Shown here piece by piece: positions 16,677-26,919 of a stretch of DNA of 51,040 bases. The notes below the pieces were generated by a model that did not search any database, was not told the DNA's origin, and was given only the letters and a program-made list of their open reading frames with translations. Numbering within the stretch: the stretch's first letter is position 1; each line of letters starts with the position of its first letter. Where the stretch lies: assembly GCA_017881315.1 (NCBI GenBank), contig JADGRB010000006.1:1-51040 (forward strand), read 5' to 3'. The stretch comes from Pseudomonadota bacterium (GTDB lineage Bacteria > Myxococcota_A > Polyangia > Fen-1088). The translations under genes and the position numbers were made by a program.

Positions 16677-17204
16677 GTGAGCCCGGACGAACCTGTCGAA
16701 TTCGCTGACCACGACCCCCACCGCGCCGGACGTTTCCGGGGCGAGCGCGATCGCCTGCGTCTCGGCCTGGCGACCGCCACGCTGAGATTCGAGCACATCG
16801 GCTCGACCGCGGTTCCGAAGCTCGGCGGCAGACCGATCGTGGACTTGATGCTGGGCGCGCCGCTCGCCGCCTGGGCCGCGCTTCCCGAGCTACGCGCGCG
16901 GGTGGTCGCGCTCGGCTACCAGGACCTCGGCGAGGCCGACGTGCCCGGGCAGATCCGTTTCAGCCAGCGCGCCCTGCGCGGATTCGACCTGGCGCTGGTC
17001 GAGCACGAAGGCGCCGTCTGGCGCGACCACCTGGCGCTGCGCGACTACCTGCGCGTGCACCCCGAAGACGCTGCGGTCTACGCCGAGGCCAAGCGGGCGG
17101 CCATCGCCGGCGGAGCGACCACGCTCCTCGCCTACGCTGCGGCCAAAACACCCGCGCTCGCCGCGCTCACCGAGAAAGCCCGCGCCTGGCGCGCGGCCGG
17201 CTGA
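16677..17204 (+). CDS. GrpB / UPF0157 family nucleotidyltransferase-like protein
   Basis: 175 residues from GTG 16677 (or 178 from ATG 16668). The family signature FEHIGSTAVPKLGGRPIVDLMLG is clear, with the GS and D-x-D-like positions of the nucleotidyltransferase fold, followed by the usual RDHLALRDYLRVHPEDAAVYAEAKR. The GrpB family is a minimal nucleotidyltransferase-like domain whose substrate is largely unknown; some members are linked to CoA or dephospho-CoA metabolism or to toxin-like transfer. The ATG at 16668 lies inside a TATCAT box seven bases before the GTG, so the GTG start fits the local promoter pattern better. The next gene, a glycosyltransferase, begins 17 bp downstream. Confidence 0.85.
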   Translation: MSPDEPVEFADHDPHRAGRFRGERDRLRLGLATATLRFEHIGSTAVPKLGGRPIVDLMLGAPLAAWAALPELRARVVALGYQDLGEADVPGQIRFSQRALRGFDLALVEHEGAVWRDHLALRDYLRVHPEDAAVYAEAKRAAIAGGATTLLAYAAAKTPALAALTEKARAWRAAG

Positions 17205-17221
17205 ATCCACCGACGCCCGCC

Positions 17222-18445
17222 GTGCCGCGGCTCCTGCTTTTCTATCACTTCTTCCACCCCGACGACGTCGTGAGCGCGCGGCTCTACGCCGACCTCGCCG
17301 AGGAGCTGCAGCGGCGCGGCTGGCAGGTCACGGTGGTGACCAGCAACCGACTGTGGCGGGATCCCAGCGTCGAGCTGCCGCCCCGGGAAGACTGGAACGG
17401 CATTCAGATCCACCGGGTTTACCGGCCGTCGTGGGATCAGGCGCGGCCGATCGAGCGGCTGGCCAACTCCGGGTGGATGGTCGCCGCCTGGCTGCGACAG
17501 ACCGTCGGCCTGGGCGAATTCGACGCCATCGTGATCGGATCGGACCCCGCCTTCGCGCCGACGCTGGGGCTCGGCCTGCGGCGCTTGCAGCCGCGGGCGG
17601 CGATCGTGCACTGGTGCTTCGATCTCTACCCCGAAATTCTCACGGCGGAGGGGGGGCGCGCGGTGACCGTTCTCGGGCCGATCGCGCGGCGGCTGATGGG
17701 CCTCGCCTATCGCCGCTTCGACGCGCTCGTTGATCTGGGCCCGCGCATGCGCGAGCGGCTGGCGAGCTACCACGCCGGCGCTGCCCAGGAAACGATGGTG
17801 CCCTGGGCGCTCAGCGAGACGGACGCGCCCGCGCCGGTCGACGCCCAAGCGCGCGCCGCCCTCTTCCCGCGCGCCAAGCTCGCGTTGCTCTACTCGGGCA
17901 CGATGGGGCGCGCACACGACTTCGAGCCGTTCCTCCGCCTGGCGCGCGCCTGCCGCGCCCGCTCGGGAGACGCGGTGTCGGTTTGCTTCGCCGCGCGTGG
18001 CAACCGCGCCGACGAGCTGCGGCGCGCGATAGGGCCCGATGACAGCAACGTCGGCCTGGCGCCGTTCGCCGACGAGGCGGCGCTCCCCGCGCGCCTCGCG
18101 TCTGCCGATCTGCACCTCGTCAGCCTGCGCGCCGACTGGGCGGGCGTGGTGGTTCCCTCCAAGTTCTTCGCCTCGCTGGCGATCGGCCGGCCCGTGATCT
18201 ACGCGGGCCCGGCCGACTCCGAGATCGCGCGCTGGATCGCCGAGTACGATCTCGGCCTCCACCTCGGCGAGGACGGCGTCGACGCCGCCGCCGATCGGCT
18301 GCACCGACTCATGGACGATCCCACCGCCAGCGCGCGCTGGCAGGAAAACGCGCTTGCCGTCTACCGGCGCGAGTGGTCCAAACGCGTCACCTGCGATCGG
18401 TGGGACGCGCGGCTGAGGGCGCTCGTGTCCTCACGAACGCAGTAG
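17222..18445 (+). CDS. Glycosyltransferase, GT-B fold (family 4-like)
   Basis: 407 residues. The N-terminal Rossmann domain opens with FYHFFHPDDVVSARLYADLAEELQRRGWQVTVVTS, the usual acceptor domain of GT4 enzymes, and the C-terminal donor domain shows LALLYSGTMGRAHDF, the helix-turn VVPSKFFASLAIGRPVIYAG and a Glu-containing nucleotide-sugar loop. It transfers a sugar from a nucleotide-sugar donor to an unknown acceptor, probably in cell-surface polysaccharide or lipid glycosylation. No transmembrane segment is seen. It starts with GTG at 17222, follows the GrpB-family gene closely and may share its transcript. Its 3' end overlaps the 3' end of the convergent SprT-like gene by 15 bp. Acceptor and donor are not predictable. 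Confidence 0.85.
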   Translation: MPRLLLFYHFFHPDDVVSARLYADLAEELQRRGWQVTVVTSNRLWRDPSVELPPREDWNGIQIHRVYRPSWDQARPIERLANSGWMVAAWLRQTVGLGEFDAIVIGSDPAFAPTLGLGLRRLQPRAAIVHWCFDLYPEILTAEGGRAVTVLGPIARRLMGLAYRRFDALVDLGPRMRERLASYHAGAAQETMVPWALSETDAPAPVDAQARAALFPRAKLALLYSGTMGRAHDFEPFLRLARACRARSGDAVSVCFAARGNRADELRRAIGPDDSNVGLAPFADEAALPARLASADLHLVSLRADWAGVVVPSKFFASLAIGRPVIYAGPADSEIARWIAEYDLGLHLGEDGVDAAADRLHRLMDDPTASARWQENALAVYRREWSKRVTCDRWDARLRALVSSRTQ

Positions 18446-19288
18446 GCGATCGAGGTTTTGCTTCTCCCAGGCGCAGGCGCGCTGGTAGTCGGGGAACTGG
18501 CGCTCCTCGGCCAGGAACGCCGGGGTGTGAAAGCGTCGGCGGCCGTTCTCTCGCAGCACCTCGTGCTTGCCGTGCAACATCTCGTGAAAGACGATCCAGG
18601 CCACGAAGTAGTCCGGCACGCACTCCTGGTCCAGCACCGGGTGAATGCGGATGATGCGGTCCTCGACCGCGAAGCTCCCCATCTTGATCGACCGGCGCCG
18701 TTTTCCACGCGCCGCGTCCGGTCCCCAGGTGATGCGCGCCTCCAGCGCGCCCCCGAAGTGCGCGACGCTGAGCCGACCGAAGATCGCCTCCAGATCGTGA
18801 TAGCGACCGGCGGTGCGCAGGGTGAGGTTGCGCGGACGGCGCGTCTGCTGGCGGATGATGTGCTGGTGCTCCTCGATGAACTCACCGAGCAACGTCGAGG
18901 CCCGCCGGTCGTTGTGAACCACGTAGCGGGCCAGCGCGCGCACCACGCGCGGCTCGGCGCCCACGAACATCTGGTGGAGGCGCAGCCGGTATCCGTCCGA
19001 CTTTCGCCGCACCGAGATCATGCTGTAGTGGTTGTTGGTGAGACGCAGCTCCAGCGTCTTGCCCGGGGGCAGATAGAGCGCCAGCCCGGCCGCCATCCGA
19101 TCGGTGGTTTCTTCCAGGGTCGGGGTCAAACGCACCTGCCGCGCGGCGGCGGCCCGACGCAAGGCGCGCTGGGAACGGCTGCCCACCGCGGCGGGTGCCG
19201 CGGCATCCGGGCCACCGAACGGTAACGAGAGCTGGTGTGTGCGAGATGTGGGAGCGTCGAACGGCGAACTAGGCGGAGGATGCTTCAA
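18431..19288 (-). CDS. SprT-like zinc metalloprotein
   Basis: About 285 residues from a TTG at 19288, chosen because GAGAGGG precedes it by four bases; the frame is open further, to a TTG at 19360. The C-terminal half is a SprT-like domain with the zinc motif HEMLH (235-239 in this numbering) and a third histidine 15 residues on (RRRFHTPAF, His254), as in SprT/Spartan-type metalloproteases. The N-terminal half has no recognised domain; it contains a basic Arg-rich stretch and the conserved-looking NHYSMISVRRKSDGYRLRLHQMF. Family members process or clear DNA-protein crosslinks in eukaryotes, but the bacterial roles are unclear. It is divergent from a sigma-54 activator gene. Confidence 0.78.
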   Translation of the reverse strand: MKHPPPSSPFDAPTSRTHQLSLPFGGPDAAAPAAVGSRSQRALRRAAAARQVRLTPTLEETTDRMAAGLALYLPPGKTLELRLTNNHYSMISVRRKSDGYRLRLHQMFVGAEPRVVRALARYVVHNDRRASTLLGEFIEEHQHIIRQQTRRPRNLTLRTAGRYHDLEAIFGRLSVAHFGGALEARITWGPDAARGKRRRSIKMGSFAVEDRIIRIHPVLDQECVPDYFVAWIVFHEMLHGKHEVLRENGRRRFHTPAFLAEERQFPDYQRACAWEKQNLDRLLRS

Positions 19289-19509
19289 GTTGCCCTCTCT
19301 ATCAGCATGCTCCCTCGGTAAGAGCCCGGAAAGCCTATCAACCGGCGAGCCGCGGCGCAAAATACGTACGTGTCCGCCGTTATTTGACTTTACCTGTGAA
19401 TAACTGATACGGGCCGGCGCCGTTTCGGGCGACTCGACCGCGTTTTCGGTCGCCGATCGCCTGATTTCCGCGCAGCAACTGGAAAGCGCCGCGGGCCGAC
19501 AAAGTGCGC

Positions 19510-20523
<1,014 letters not shown>

Positions 20524-20533
20524 AGTGGCGAGG

Positions 20534-21835
20534 TTACTGTGCCGGCGGATTGGCCGCTTCCGGGGGCGGGGGCGGCGGCGGCGGGGGCGGCGGCGCCTCG
20601 GCGGCGGCGGGAGCACCCGCTTCGGCAACGACCGGCATGGCGCCGCCTGCGTGCCAGCCAGCCGTGGGTGGATTTGCCGTCGGCGCGGGGGCCGCGGGCG
20701 GAGGCGGAGGCGGTGGCGGTGGCGGTGGCGGTGGCGGCGGCGCTTCGGGCGGGGGGGGCGCGACCACGGCGGCGGAAGGCGCCGGCACCGGCGCAGTTGG
20801 TGGGAGCTTGAATCCGGAGGTGGTGGGAGAGATGGCGGCTCTGATCCCCGGCCGGGGAGATGGCGCCGAGCTGGTGATCGGCGAGGTGGGTGAGAGCAGC
20901 GGCGGATTGAGCTGGCCGAGTCGTCCGGACAGACGCATGCCATAGAAACCGTCGGGCCGTTTTCCTTGCGCGCCGGCCATCTGCAAGATCGTCTGAACGT
21001 TGGCCGCCTGCTTGAGGAACGCGTCGCTGAGCCTGAAGCGCAGATAGGCGTTCACCGTCGACATCGCCACCGGATCCCGCAGCGTGACCTCGCCTTCGAG
21101 CGCGATCTCGCCATCGGGTGACCTGGCCTCGATCCCCTGCAGCTTGGCGACCCCCTTGTCGATCGCAACGTGTCCCCCCAGATCGTCCAGCCGAACGCGC
21201 GGCAACGTCAATCCACCGCTGAGAAAGGGGTTGCCGGCCACGCGCAGGGGGGACTTCCCGTCACCGAGCACGCACCCTTCGCAGGAAAACGTGATCTGGC
21301 CGGTCGCGTCGGCGAAGCGACCGGTCTCCGACGCAACCTCGAAATCCACCTTCGCGGTGCCGACCAAGGGCAGGTTGAGCGTCTCGCGCACCCCGGGCAG
21401 CTCGTTCATCTTGACGCCCTTCGCGTGAACCGCGATCTGGAAAGGCTTCTTCTTGCCCGGCGTCCCGCTCTGGGAAAATTCGATCTGTCCGCCGAACGCG
21501 TCCAGCAGCACGGTATAGCTCTTGGACGACGACAGCAGGGACAGCGGCGAGATCGAGACCCGCGCCGACTCGACGGTGAACCGCGTCGGCTTCCCGGTTG
21601 CGGGCCGGGTGCGCACCCGGATGTCGTGGAAGGTCACGCCCAGCCCGAAGGCGGGACCCGCCGACCCGATCTCGACGTCGAGATCCTTTTCGGACGCCAT
21701 CCGGATCGCCATTTCCTTGGCGCGCTGGTAGGGGAACGAGAAGTAGAGCGCCACCACGAACACCACCAAACCAAAGCCGCCGAAAAGGGCGATCCGGCGC
21801 AGGCGCCGCGCTCTGTCTGTCGTCATCGAGACCAT
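20534..21835 (-). CDS. gspN: Type II secretion protein GspN, with a long Pro-rich tail
   Basis: 433 residues; typical GspN is ~250-330. A single membrane helix (~14-33) near the N-terminus is followed by an AsmA-like periplasmic domain (DVEIGSAGPAFGLGVTFHDI, ITFSCEGCVLGD, conserved FYGMRLSGRLG near 300). From ~320 the protein is Ala/Pro-rich with two polyproline runs (each over 10 residues), encoded by GGC/GGT/GGG triplet tracts on the plus strand. The tail has no family equivalent I know of and could span the periplasm or bind an SH3-like partner (inference). The start at 21835 has AGGAG six bases upstream. It is the last gene of the gsp operon. Confidence 0.88.
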   Translation of the reverse strand: MVSMTTDRARRLRRIALFGGFGLVVFVVALYFSFPYQRAKEMAIRMASEKDLDVEIGSAGPAFGLGVTFHDIRVRTRPATGKPTRFTVESARVSISPLSLLSSSKSYTVLLDAFGGQIEFSQSGTPGKKKPFQIAVHAKGVKMNELPGVRETLNLPLVGTAKVDFEVASETGRFADATGQITFSCEGCVLGDGKSPLRVAGNPFLSGGLTLPRVRLDDLGGHVAIDKGVAKLQGIEARSPDGEIALEGEVTLRDPVAMSTVNAYLRFRLSDAFLKQAANVQTILQMAGAQGKRPDGFYGMRLSGRLGQLNPPLLSPTSPITSSAPSPRPGIRAAISPTTSGFKLPPTAPVPAPSAAVVAPPPPEAPPPPPPPPPPPPPPPAAPAPTANPPTAGWHAGGAMPVVAEAGAPAAAEAPPPPPPPPPPPEAANPPAQ

Positions 21836-21845
21836 CGGCAGCTCC

Positions 21846-22487
21846 TCACCGTTTCTCTGGCCCTTCAGGCTTCTTCTTGATCTTGTCTTCGCGAACGCGC
21901 TCGAACGCCGTGGCGGTCAGCTCCACGTCCAGCTTCCCGCTGTCGTCGGAATATCGGTGCTTGAGCGAGAGGCGCGTGAAGAAGACCAAACGCGGCCCCG
22001 TCTCGACCCGCTTGAGAAACTTGGTCAGGCTCTGCAGATCCGTCTCGCGGATCTTGATGTCCATGTCGTGCTCGACGTAGCGGCGGCCGGCGGGAACGGC
22101 GGGGCGCTCGCTCGACTCGGCGATCTGAACGTTCTCGCCGCGCGCGGCGGTCTCCAGATCGGCGGTGAGCTGCGGCGGATCGTTACCGATGCGTGCCTCC
22201 TGCACGGCGTTGCGGGCCTTGGCCTCCAGGTATTCATCGCGATGCTGGGCGATGGCGCCGAGCGCGTCCCGGATGGCCGCATTCTCGTCCTGGAGATCGC
22301 CGATCCTGTTCATGGTGTAGCTCGTGGCCGCAATGAAGCCGACCGTCAGGATCGCGACGCCCAGCACCGAGATCCCGCGCCGCTCGCGCGGGGCCAGTCT
22401 CTCCCACCAGGCGGCGATTCGGGCAGCCGGGCGGCGGAGAATCCGCGCCATCGGTTCGCGAAGCTTGTCGAGGGCGCTCATGTCCAC
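21846..22487 (-). CDS. gspM: Type II secretion protein GspM
   Basis: 213 residues. The bitopic inner-membrane protein has a short cytoplasmic N-terminus, a membrane helix (~39-58: ISVLGVAILTVGFIAATSY) and a periplasmic ferredoxin-like domain after a coiled-coil-prone helix (MNRIGDLQDENAAIRDALG). It pairs with GspL to form the assembly platform that links the ATPase to the pseudopilus. It is encoded 15 bp after gspL and 10 bp before gspN. Identity rests on size, topology and operon position, as GspM is poorly conserved in sequence. Confidence 0.85.
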   Translation of the reverse strand: MDMSALDKLREPMARILRRPAARIAAWWERLAPRERRGISVLGVAILTVGFIAATSYTMNRIGDLQDENAAIRDALGAIAQHRDEYLEAKARNAVQEARIGNDPPQLTADLETAARGENVQIAESSERPAVPAGRRYVEHDMDIKIRETDLQSLTKFLKRVETGPRLVFFTRLSLKHRYSDDSGKLDVELTATAFERVREDKIKKKPEGPEKR

Positions 22488-22502
22488 CTTGGATTCACGG
22501 GG

Positions 22503-24110
22503 TCACGGACATTTGGAGGCGATGTTGAGGGTGAACTGCTTGCCGCCACCCGAGACCTCGGTGACGGCGCCCTTGGTCACGTCTTCGAAGCAATCGATCT
22601 CCTTGAGCTTGGCGGCGATGTCGTCGACGGCGGTGCCCGTGTCGGCGGTGCCCTTGATGAAGGTCTTCTTCGGGCGGATCTCCAGCTCCGCCACGTCGAT
22701 CTTCACCTTGTCGGCGGGCGGCACCTTGCGCGAGATCTGATCGAGCAGGTCGAAGGCGGTCGCCTTGGGCAGCGGCGCCAGCTCCTCGCGGAATCCTCGA
22801 CGCAGGAGCTCGGTGACCGCTTCGGCGTCTTGCCGCGGCTGGCCGAACAGCTCCTGCGTCGCGGTCTTGAGCTCTTTGTCGAGCGCCTTCCGCTCCGCAC
22901 CGAGGTTGGAGAGCTTGGCGCCGACGTCGATCCCGACGGCAAAGAGCAACGCCACGGCGAGTGCCACCAGATGCCCGGCCTTCTGACGCAGGATCGAAAA
23001 GTTGGCGCGATAGGCGAAGGGACCGCGCCGAAAATCGATCTCCCGTGAGCCGCGGGCGGAGGCGATCGCGATGGCGGCGGCCAGCGCGTGGGCGTCGGAT
23101 TCGGGGACCGCGGATTCTTCGCTGGCCGCTTCGTGTTCCACGTTCCGCCCGCCACCGGACTCCAGCGCGGGCCGCACCGGCGGGTGGCGCGCGGGGATCC
23201 CCAGCTCCGCCTCGAGGAACGGCAGCAGGCCCGCCAGCCGGCCAGCGCCGCCCACCACCAGCAGCGCCTCGACCTCGATCTTGCCGTTCGCTCCAAAGCT
23301 GGCGAGCGTCTGGCGCAGCTCCCGCACCGTCGGCGCGAGCGCCTCGCGCAACACGGCGTCGAGCTTGGCCAGGACCGGCGTGGTCGCGGCCCGACCGGGG
23401 CTCACCAGGAACGCCTCCTCGCGCTTGGCTTGCTCGGCCCGTTCGTGCTCGACGCCGAAGGCCTGCGCGATCGCGCCGGTGAGGTGCGCCCCGCCCCGCC
23501 GGATGGTTCGCGCGTTGATGGCGTCGCTGCCCCGGATGACGCAGACATTGGTGCGCTGGTGGCCAAAGTCGAGCACCACCTGGCAGGGCACCGCCTCGGC
23601 GGCGGGGCTGGTCGGCGCGGCGGGGAACAGCGTCCGGTAGATCACCGGCGCGGCAAACAGCGCGCGCGGGTGGATCCCCTGCGCCTCGGTGGCCGCGATG
23701 AGCGCCGCCAGATCCTCGCGCCGGGCCGCGGCCGCCAGGATCGTCGTCCCCTCGGGTCGCTGGCCGACCACCAGGTGATCGAACACCACGTCCTCGATGG
23801 AGCTCACGATCTGCCCCTCCAGCTCGTACCCGACGACCTGATCGATCTTGCGCGCATCCGAAAACGGCAGGTCGAGGACCCGGACGGAAAGCAGATCGCC
23901 CCCCACCGCCAGATAGGGCGTCACTTCGCCGGTCATGCGCGCGAGGCCATCGCGGGCCGCCGCGAGCTGGCGCTCGACCAGCGGCGCGTCGCCGGCCGCC
24001 ACCGGCACCTCCATGACGCCGCGGAGCGTGGTGGCGCGGAACCCGGCCTCGAGAAACACGAGCTTGACCGAGTACGCGCCCAGATCGATGCCGCAGACTG
24101 TGTGGGCCAT
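22503..24110 (-). CDS. gspL: Type II secretion protein GspL
   Basis: 535 residues. The cytoplasmic part is an actin-like (PilM/GspL) domain with CGIDLGAYSVKLVFLEAG at the start and VVLDFGHQRTNVCVIRG, which docks the ATPase GspE. A membrane helix (~380-398, HLVALAVALLFAVGIDVG) leads to a coiled-coil-prone region and a periplasmic ferredoxin-like domain ending in two cysteines. The length is at the long end for GspL. It is translated 6 bp after gspK. Confidence 0.9.
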   Translation of the reverse strand: MAHTVCGIDLGAYSVKLVFLEAGFRATTLRGVMEVPVAAGDAPLVERQLAAARDGLARMTGEVTPYLAVGGDLLSVRVLDLPFSDARKIDQVVGYELEGQIVSSIEDVVFDHLVVGQRPEGTTILAAAARREDLAALIAATEAQGIHPRALFAAPVIYRTLFPAAPTSPAAEAVPCQVVLDFGHQRTNVCVIRGSDAINARTIRRGGAHLTGAIAQAFGVEHERAEQAKREEAFLVSPGRAATTPVLAKLDAVLREALAPTVRELRQTLASFGANGKIEVEALLVVGGAGRLAGLLPFLEAELGIPARHPPVRPALESGGGRNVEHEAASEESAVPESDAHALAAAIAIASARGSREIDFRRGPFAYRANFSILRQKAGHLVALAVALLFAVGIDVGAKLSNLGAERKALDKELKTATQELFGQPRQDAEAVTELLRRGFREELAPLPKATAFDLLDQISRKVPPADKVKIDVAELEIRPKKTFIKGTADTGTAVDDIAAKLKEIDCFEDVTKGAVTEVSGGGKQFTLNIASKCP

Positions 24111-24116
24111 GGTCTC

Positions 24117-25535
24117 CTATTCCTCGCGCCAGTACTGAAGGACTCCGGCGGCCTTCTCGGCGGCCGGCGTGAGCGTCTGCGGGTTCTCCGGCACGCGGCC
24201 GGTGTCGACGATGGCGGTGATCTTCTTCTTCACCCGTCCCGACTGGCCGGTCGCGGTCACCCGGTAGACCCGCGGCGATCCGACGTAGGCGAGAGCCCCC
24301 AAGCTGCCCGCGTCGACGGTGATGGGACGCATCGACTGGAAGATCTTGTAGCGGGGATCGTCCGGAAGGACCGCGCTCTGTGGGTTCTGCAGCAGGCTGG
24401 TGATCGTGCCGAGGCTGTCGAAGCCGGCCGTCGAGGCCCGATCGCACAGGATGCTGGCCAGGGGGTAGAGGACGTTGTCGTCGAAGACCGTCGGATCGGT
24501 GGGGGGCTTGGCGGGATCGGGGGTGGCCGCGGCGCGGATGAGGCCCATCACGAGCGGGGTGCAGTCGCCGCTCTCCTTGTTGCTGATGGCGCCCAGGTTC
24601 ACCTTGCAGGTCGGGTCGGACGCGTAGACGGTCAGGTAGGACTGGAAGGCCTCCATGAAGCTGTCGGAGACGCCGCGCACCATCTTGACCTCTTCGACGG
24701 TGTCGTAGCTGTTGTCGTGCGCCCGGTAGTGATCGGCATGGGCGTCATAGCGGTAATCCTCCGAGTTCGACGATCCCTCGGGCGAGAACATCTGCTCGTC
24801 GGCGTCGGCCCAGTCGATGATCGCGCGCGCGACGTCGGTGCGGGTGGCGAAGTTGCCGGAGGTGTCGGCCTCCGAGAACAGGCGGTCGAAGCGCGGCGAG
24901 AACATCAGCCCCATCAGCAGGCGATAGACGATCAGCTGCTTGGTCTTGTCCGAGGCGACGCCGGAGCCGCAGTTGATGTCGATCTTGCCGTCTTCGGCGG
25001 TGATCTGCGCGTCGAAGCTGCCGGACTTTAGGCCGAGTCCCTTGATGCCGGAGGTGTCGATTCCGATCAGGCTGCCGAGGCCGGCCACTTCGTCCTTCGA
25101 ACCGCTGAAGAAGCCCATCAGCGAGCCGGCGTAGTCGGTGACGCGCAGGCTGAAGCCGAGCCCGCTCGAGGCGGTGGAGCTGCCGCTGGTTCCCCCGCTG
25201 CCGCTGGCGCCGCTCGACATCGCCTGCCCCAACATCTTTTGAACCTGACCCATCACCGGGTCCACGAACTGTTGCTGGATCTTGATCAGCAGCCGCGACA
25301 GGTTCACCGACGAGCGCGCCAGGTAGTGGGCGCGCAACTCGTCGCGCGCGTTGGCCGCTTGCGCCGCATCGACGCTGGTTCCGTAGGTGAACTCGCCGAT
25401 GACCGAGATCATGAGCGCCAACCAGGTCAGCACGATCAGCATGGCCACGCCCCGCGGTTTCCGCCCTGCGCCGCCGCGCCCTGCGGCGGAGCCGCGTTGC
25501 GCTCGGAGGCGGCGGAGGAACCTCGAGAGCATCAT
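24117..25535 (-). CDS. gspK: Type II secretion minor pseudopilin GspK
   Basis: 472 residues. The prepilin-like N-terminus is long and basic (about 29 residues) and ends in RG before VAMLIVLTWLALMISVIGEF. The missing Glu at position 5 of the mature helix is the GspK hallmark, as in the tip pseudopilins. The large alpha-helical domain contains paired acidic loops (DADEQMFSPEGSSNSEDY) that could bind calcium, as known for GspK. The start ATG at 25535 overlaps the gspJ stop by four bases; the frame is open further upstream but that would overlap gspJ extensively. Confidence 0.9.
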   Translation of the reverse strand: MMLSRFLRRLRAQRGSAAGRGGAGRKPRGVAMLIVLTWLALMISVIGEFTYGTSVDAAQAANARDELRAHYLARSSVNLSRLLIKIQQQFVDPVMGQVQKMLGQAMSSGASGSGGTSGSSTASSGLGFSLRVTDYAGSLMGFFSGSKDEVAGLGSLIGIDTSGIKGLGLKSGSFDAQITAEDGKIDINCGSGVASDKTKQLIVYRLLMGLMFSPRFDRLFSEADTSGNFATRTDVARAIIDWADADEQMFSPEGSSNSEDYRYDAHADHYRAHDNSYDTVEEVKMVRGVSDSFMEAFQSYLTVYASDPTCKVNLGAISNKESGDCTPLVMGLIRAAATPDPAKPPTDPTVFDDNVLYPLASILCDRASTAGFDSLGTITSLLQNPQSAVLPDDPRYKIFQSMRPITVDAGSLGALAYVGSPRVYRVTATGQSGRVKKKITAIVDTGRVPENPQTLTPAAEKAAGVLQYWREE

Positions 25536-26242
25536 TGCTTCACCGGCTTGTAGTCGACCTTTTCGGTCATCTGGATCCGGGCGTCGGTGGAGTACGAGAC
25601 CTCCCGGCCACGCTCGTCGATGACGGTGAGGGTGATGCGGATGTGCGCCGGCAGGTATTGCTGGCCGCTCGCGTTGAGCGTGCTCCAGTCGGTCTCCCAC
25701 TCCTTGAGCTTGTGATCGTAGTAGGAGATCTTGACCCGACTGACGTCGGGACAGAGCACGTACGCTTCGCCGATGATGCTGCTCGGGCTCTCGGCCTGCA
25801 GTCGGCGCGTCTCACGCCGCATGAGGTTCAGGACGCGGCGGTCGTCGGGATCACGCTCGCCGAAATAGCTGATGACCGAGGTGTCCCCTTCCGCCAGCCC
25901 CGCCCGCAGTCGCTGGTGGGCGAAGGTCGAGAACGACAGCTCATCGACGTCGCCGCGCGCCGAGCCGATCAAGAATGTCCGCCGGTCGCTGAGCGCGGTG
26001 TTCTCCGACGCCGACAGGTATCCCATCTCGATCTCGCGCGCCATGCGCATGAGCGCGACCCGCACGGTGTGCGTGCGTTCCTGCGCCGTCTCGATGGCGC
26101 GCTTGTTGGTGATCGTCTGGTTGAAGGAACCCCACATGATCGTGGTGACGAAGGCGAGAATGGCGAGCGCCAGCATCACTTCGATGAGGGTGAACCCGGA
26201 CGACTCCAAGCGCGGCCGGGGGTGGGGACGCGAAGACCGCAT
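25532..26242 (-). CDS. gspJ: Type II secretion minor pseudopilin GspJ
   Basis: 236 residues. The prepilin peptidase motif is SSG|FTLIEVMLALAILAFVTTIMWG (16-residue leader, Glu5 present), followed by a helix and beta domain with the GspJ-like REIEMGYLSASEN and a C-terminal KVDYKPVKQ. With GspI and GspK it forms the pseudopilus tip complex. It overlaps gspI by one base and gspK by four. Confidence 0.9.
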   Translation of the reverse strand: MRSSRPHPRPRLESSGFTLIEVMLALAILAFVTTIMWGSFNQTITNKRAIETAQERTHTVRVALMRMAREIEMGYLSASENTALSDRRTFLIGSARGDVDELSFSTFAHQRLRAGLAEGDTSVISYFGERDPDDRRVLNLMRRETRRLQAESPSSIIGEAYVLCPDVSRVKISYYDHKLKEWETDWSTLNASGQQYLPAHIRITLTVIDERGREVSYSTDARIQMTEKVDYKPVKQ

Positions 26243-26919
26243 CAGCGCGCGCTCCCCTGCCCGAGCCCCTGGATGATGCTGGGGAGCGCCGATTTGCCCC
26301 CGGCGCCCGCAGCGGGGGCGCCCGTCCCGGCGGCTCCGCCCGCCGTGAGGCCGGCGGCATCCAGCTTCGACGGGTCGGTCAGGTACTGAACGACCTCGAA
26401 GCTCTGATCCGGCCGCCCGTGCTCGTCCCAGATCACCCGGACCGTCACCTTACGAACCGACTCCTGGAGTCCGTTTCGGATCGGCTCGATGAAGCTGCTC
26501 ATCATCCCGCCCATGAACCCGGTCAGGAGCGACATCGGATCCTTCGCGTCCTGGGTCTGGGTGGTGGCCTCGTCCTTGGAGCGCTGTCCCAGATCCGAGG
26601 GCAACTCGATCCGCTCGATGTTGGTCTCCCAGAGGAATTGCGGGTAGCCCAGATCCTTGAAGGACCCGGCGGCGGTCTCGTCGTTGTCGGTAAAGCCGTT
26701 GTCGAGGATCTCGTCTTCGACATCGACCATCTTGGTCCGGGCCAGCAAGGTCGCGGAGGTGGTCATCTTGGCGTGGTTGGTCGATCGGACGTTGTTGGTC
26801 ACGATCGAGAGCAGCACCACCAGCGTCGACGAGAGGATCGCGATGGCCACCATGATCTCGAGCAGCGTGAAACCGGCGCTGGAACGCCGTCGGCGCATGG
26901 GTTTCGTTGGACGTTTCAT
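26242..26919 (-). CDS. gspI: Type II secretion minor pseudopilin GspI
   Basis: 225 residues. The prepilin cleavage site is SSAG|FTLLEIMVAIAILSSTLVVLLS with a 16-residue basic leader. The rest is a small pseudopilin domain with a central insert (about 95-140: SKDEATTQTQDAKDP and a Met/Gly-rich stretch). The C-terminal tail is a Gly/Ala-rich low-complexity run (GAAGTGAPAAGAGG). At 225 residues it is roughly double the usual GspI length (~110-130). It overlaps gspH by four bases. Confidence 0.88.
   Translation of the reverse strand: MKRPTKPMRRRRSSAGFTLLEIMVAIAILSSTLVVLLSIVTNNVRSTNHAKMTTSATLLARTKMVDVEDEILDNGFTDNDETAAGSFKDLGYPQFLWETNIERIELPSDLGQRSKDEATTQTQDAKDPMSLLTGFMGGMMSSFIEPIRNGLQESVRKVTVRVIWDEHGRPDQSFEVVQYLTDPSKLDAAGLTAGGAAGTGAPAAGAGGKSALPSIIQGLGQGSAR

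Noticed and set aside
19384-19413. TTGACT as a -35 element upstream of the receiver-less activator
   Set aside because: No -10 hexamer is found at a 16-18 bp distance (TACGGG only).
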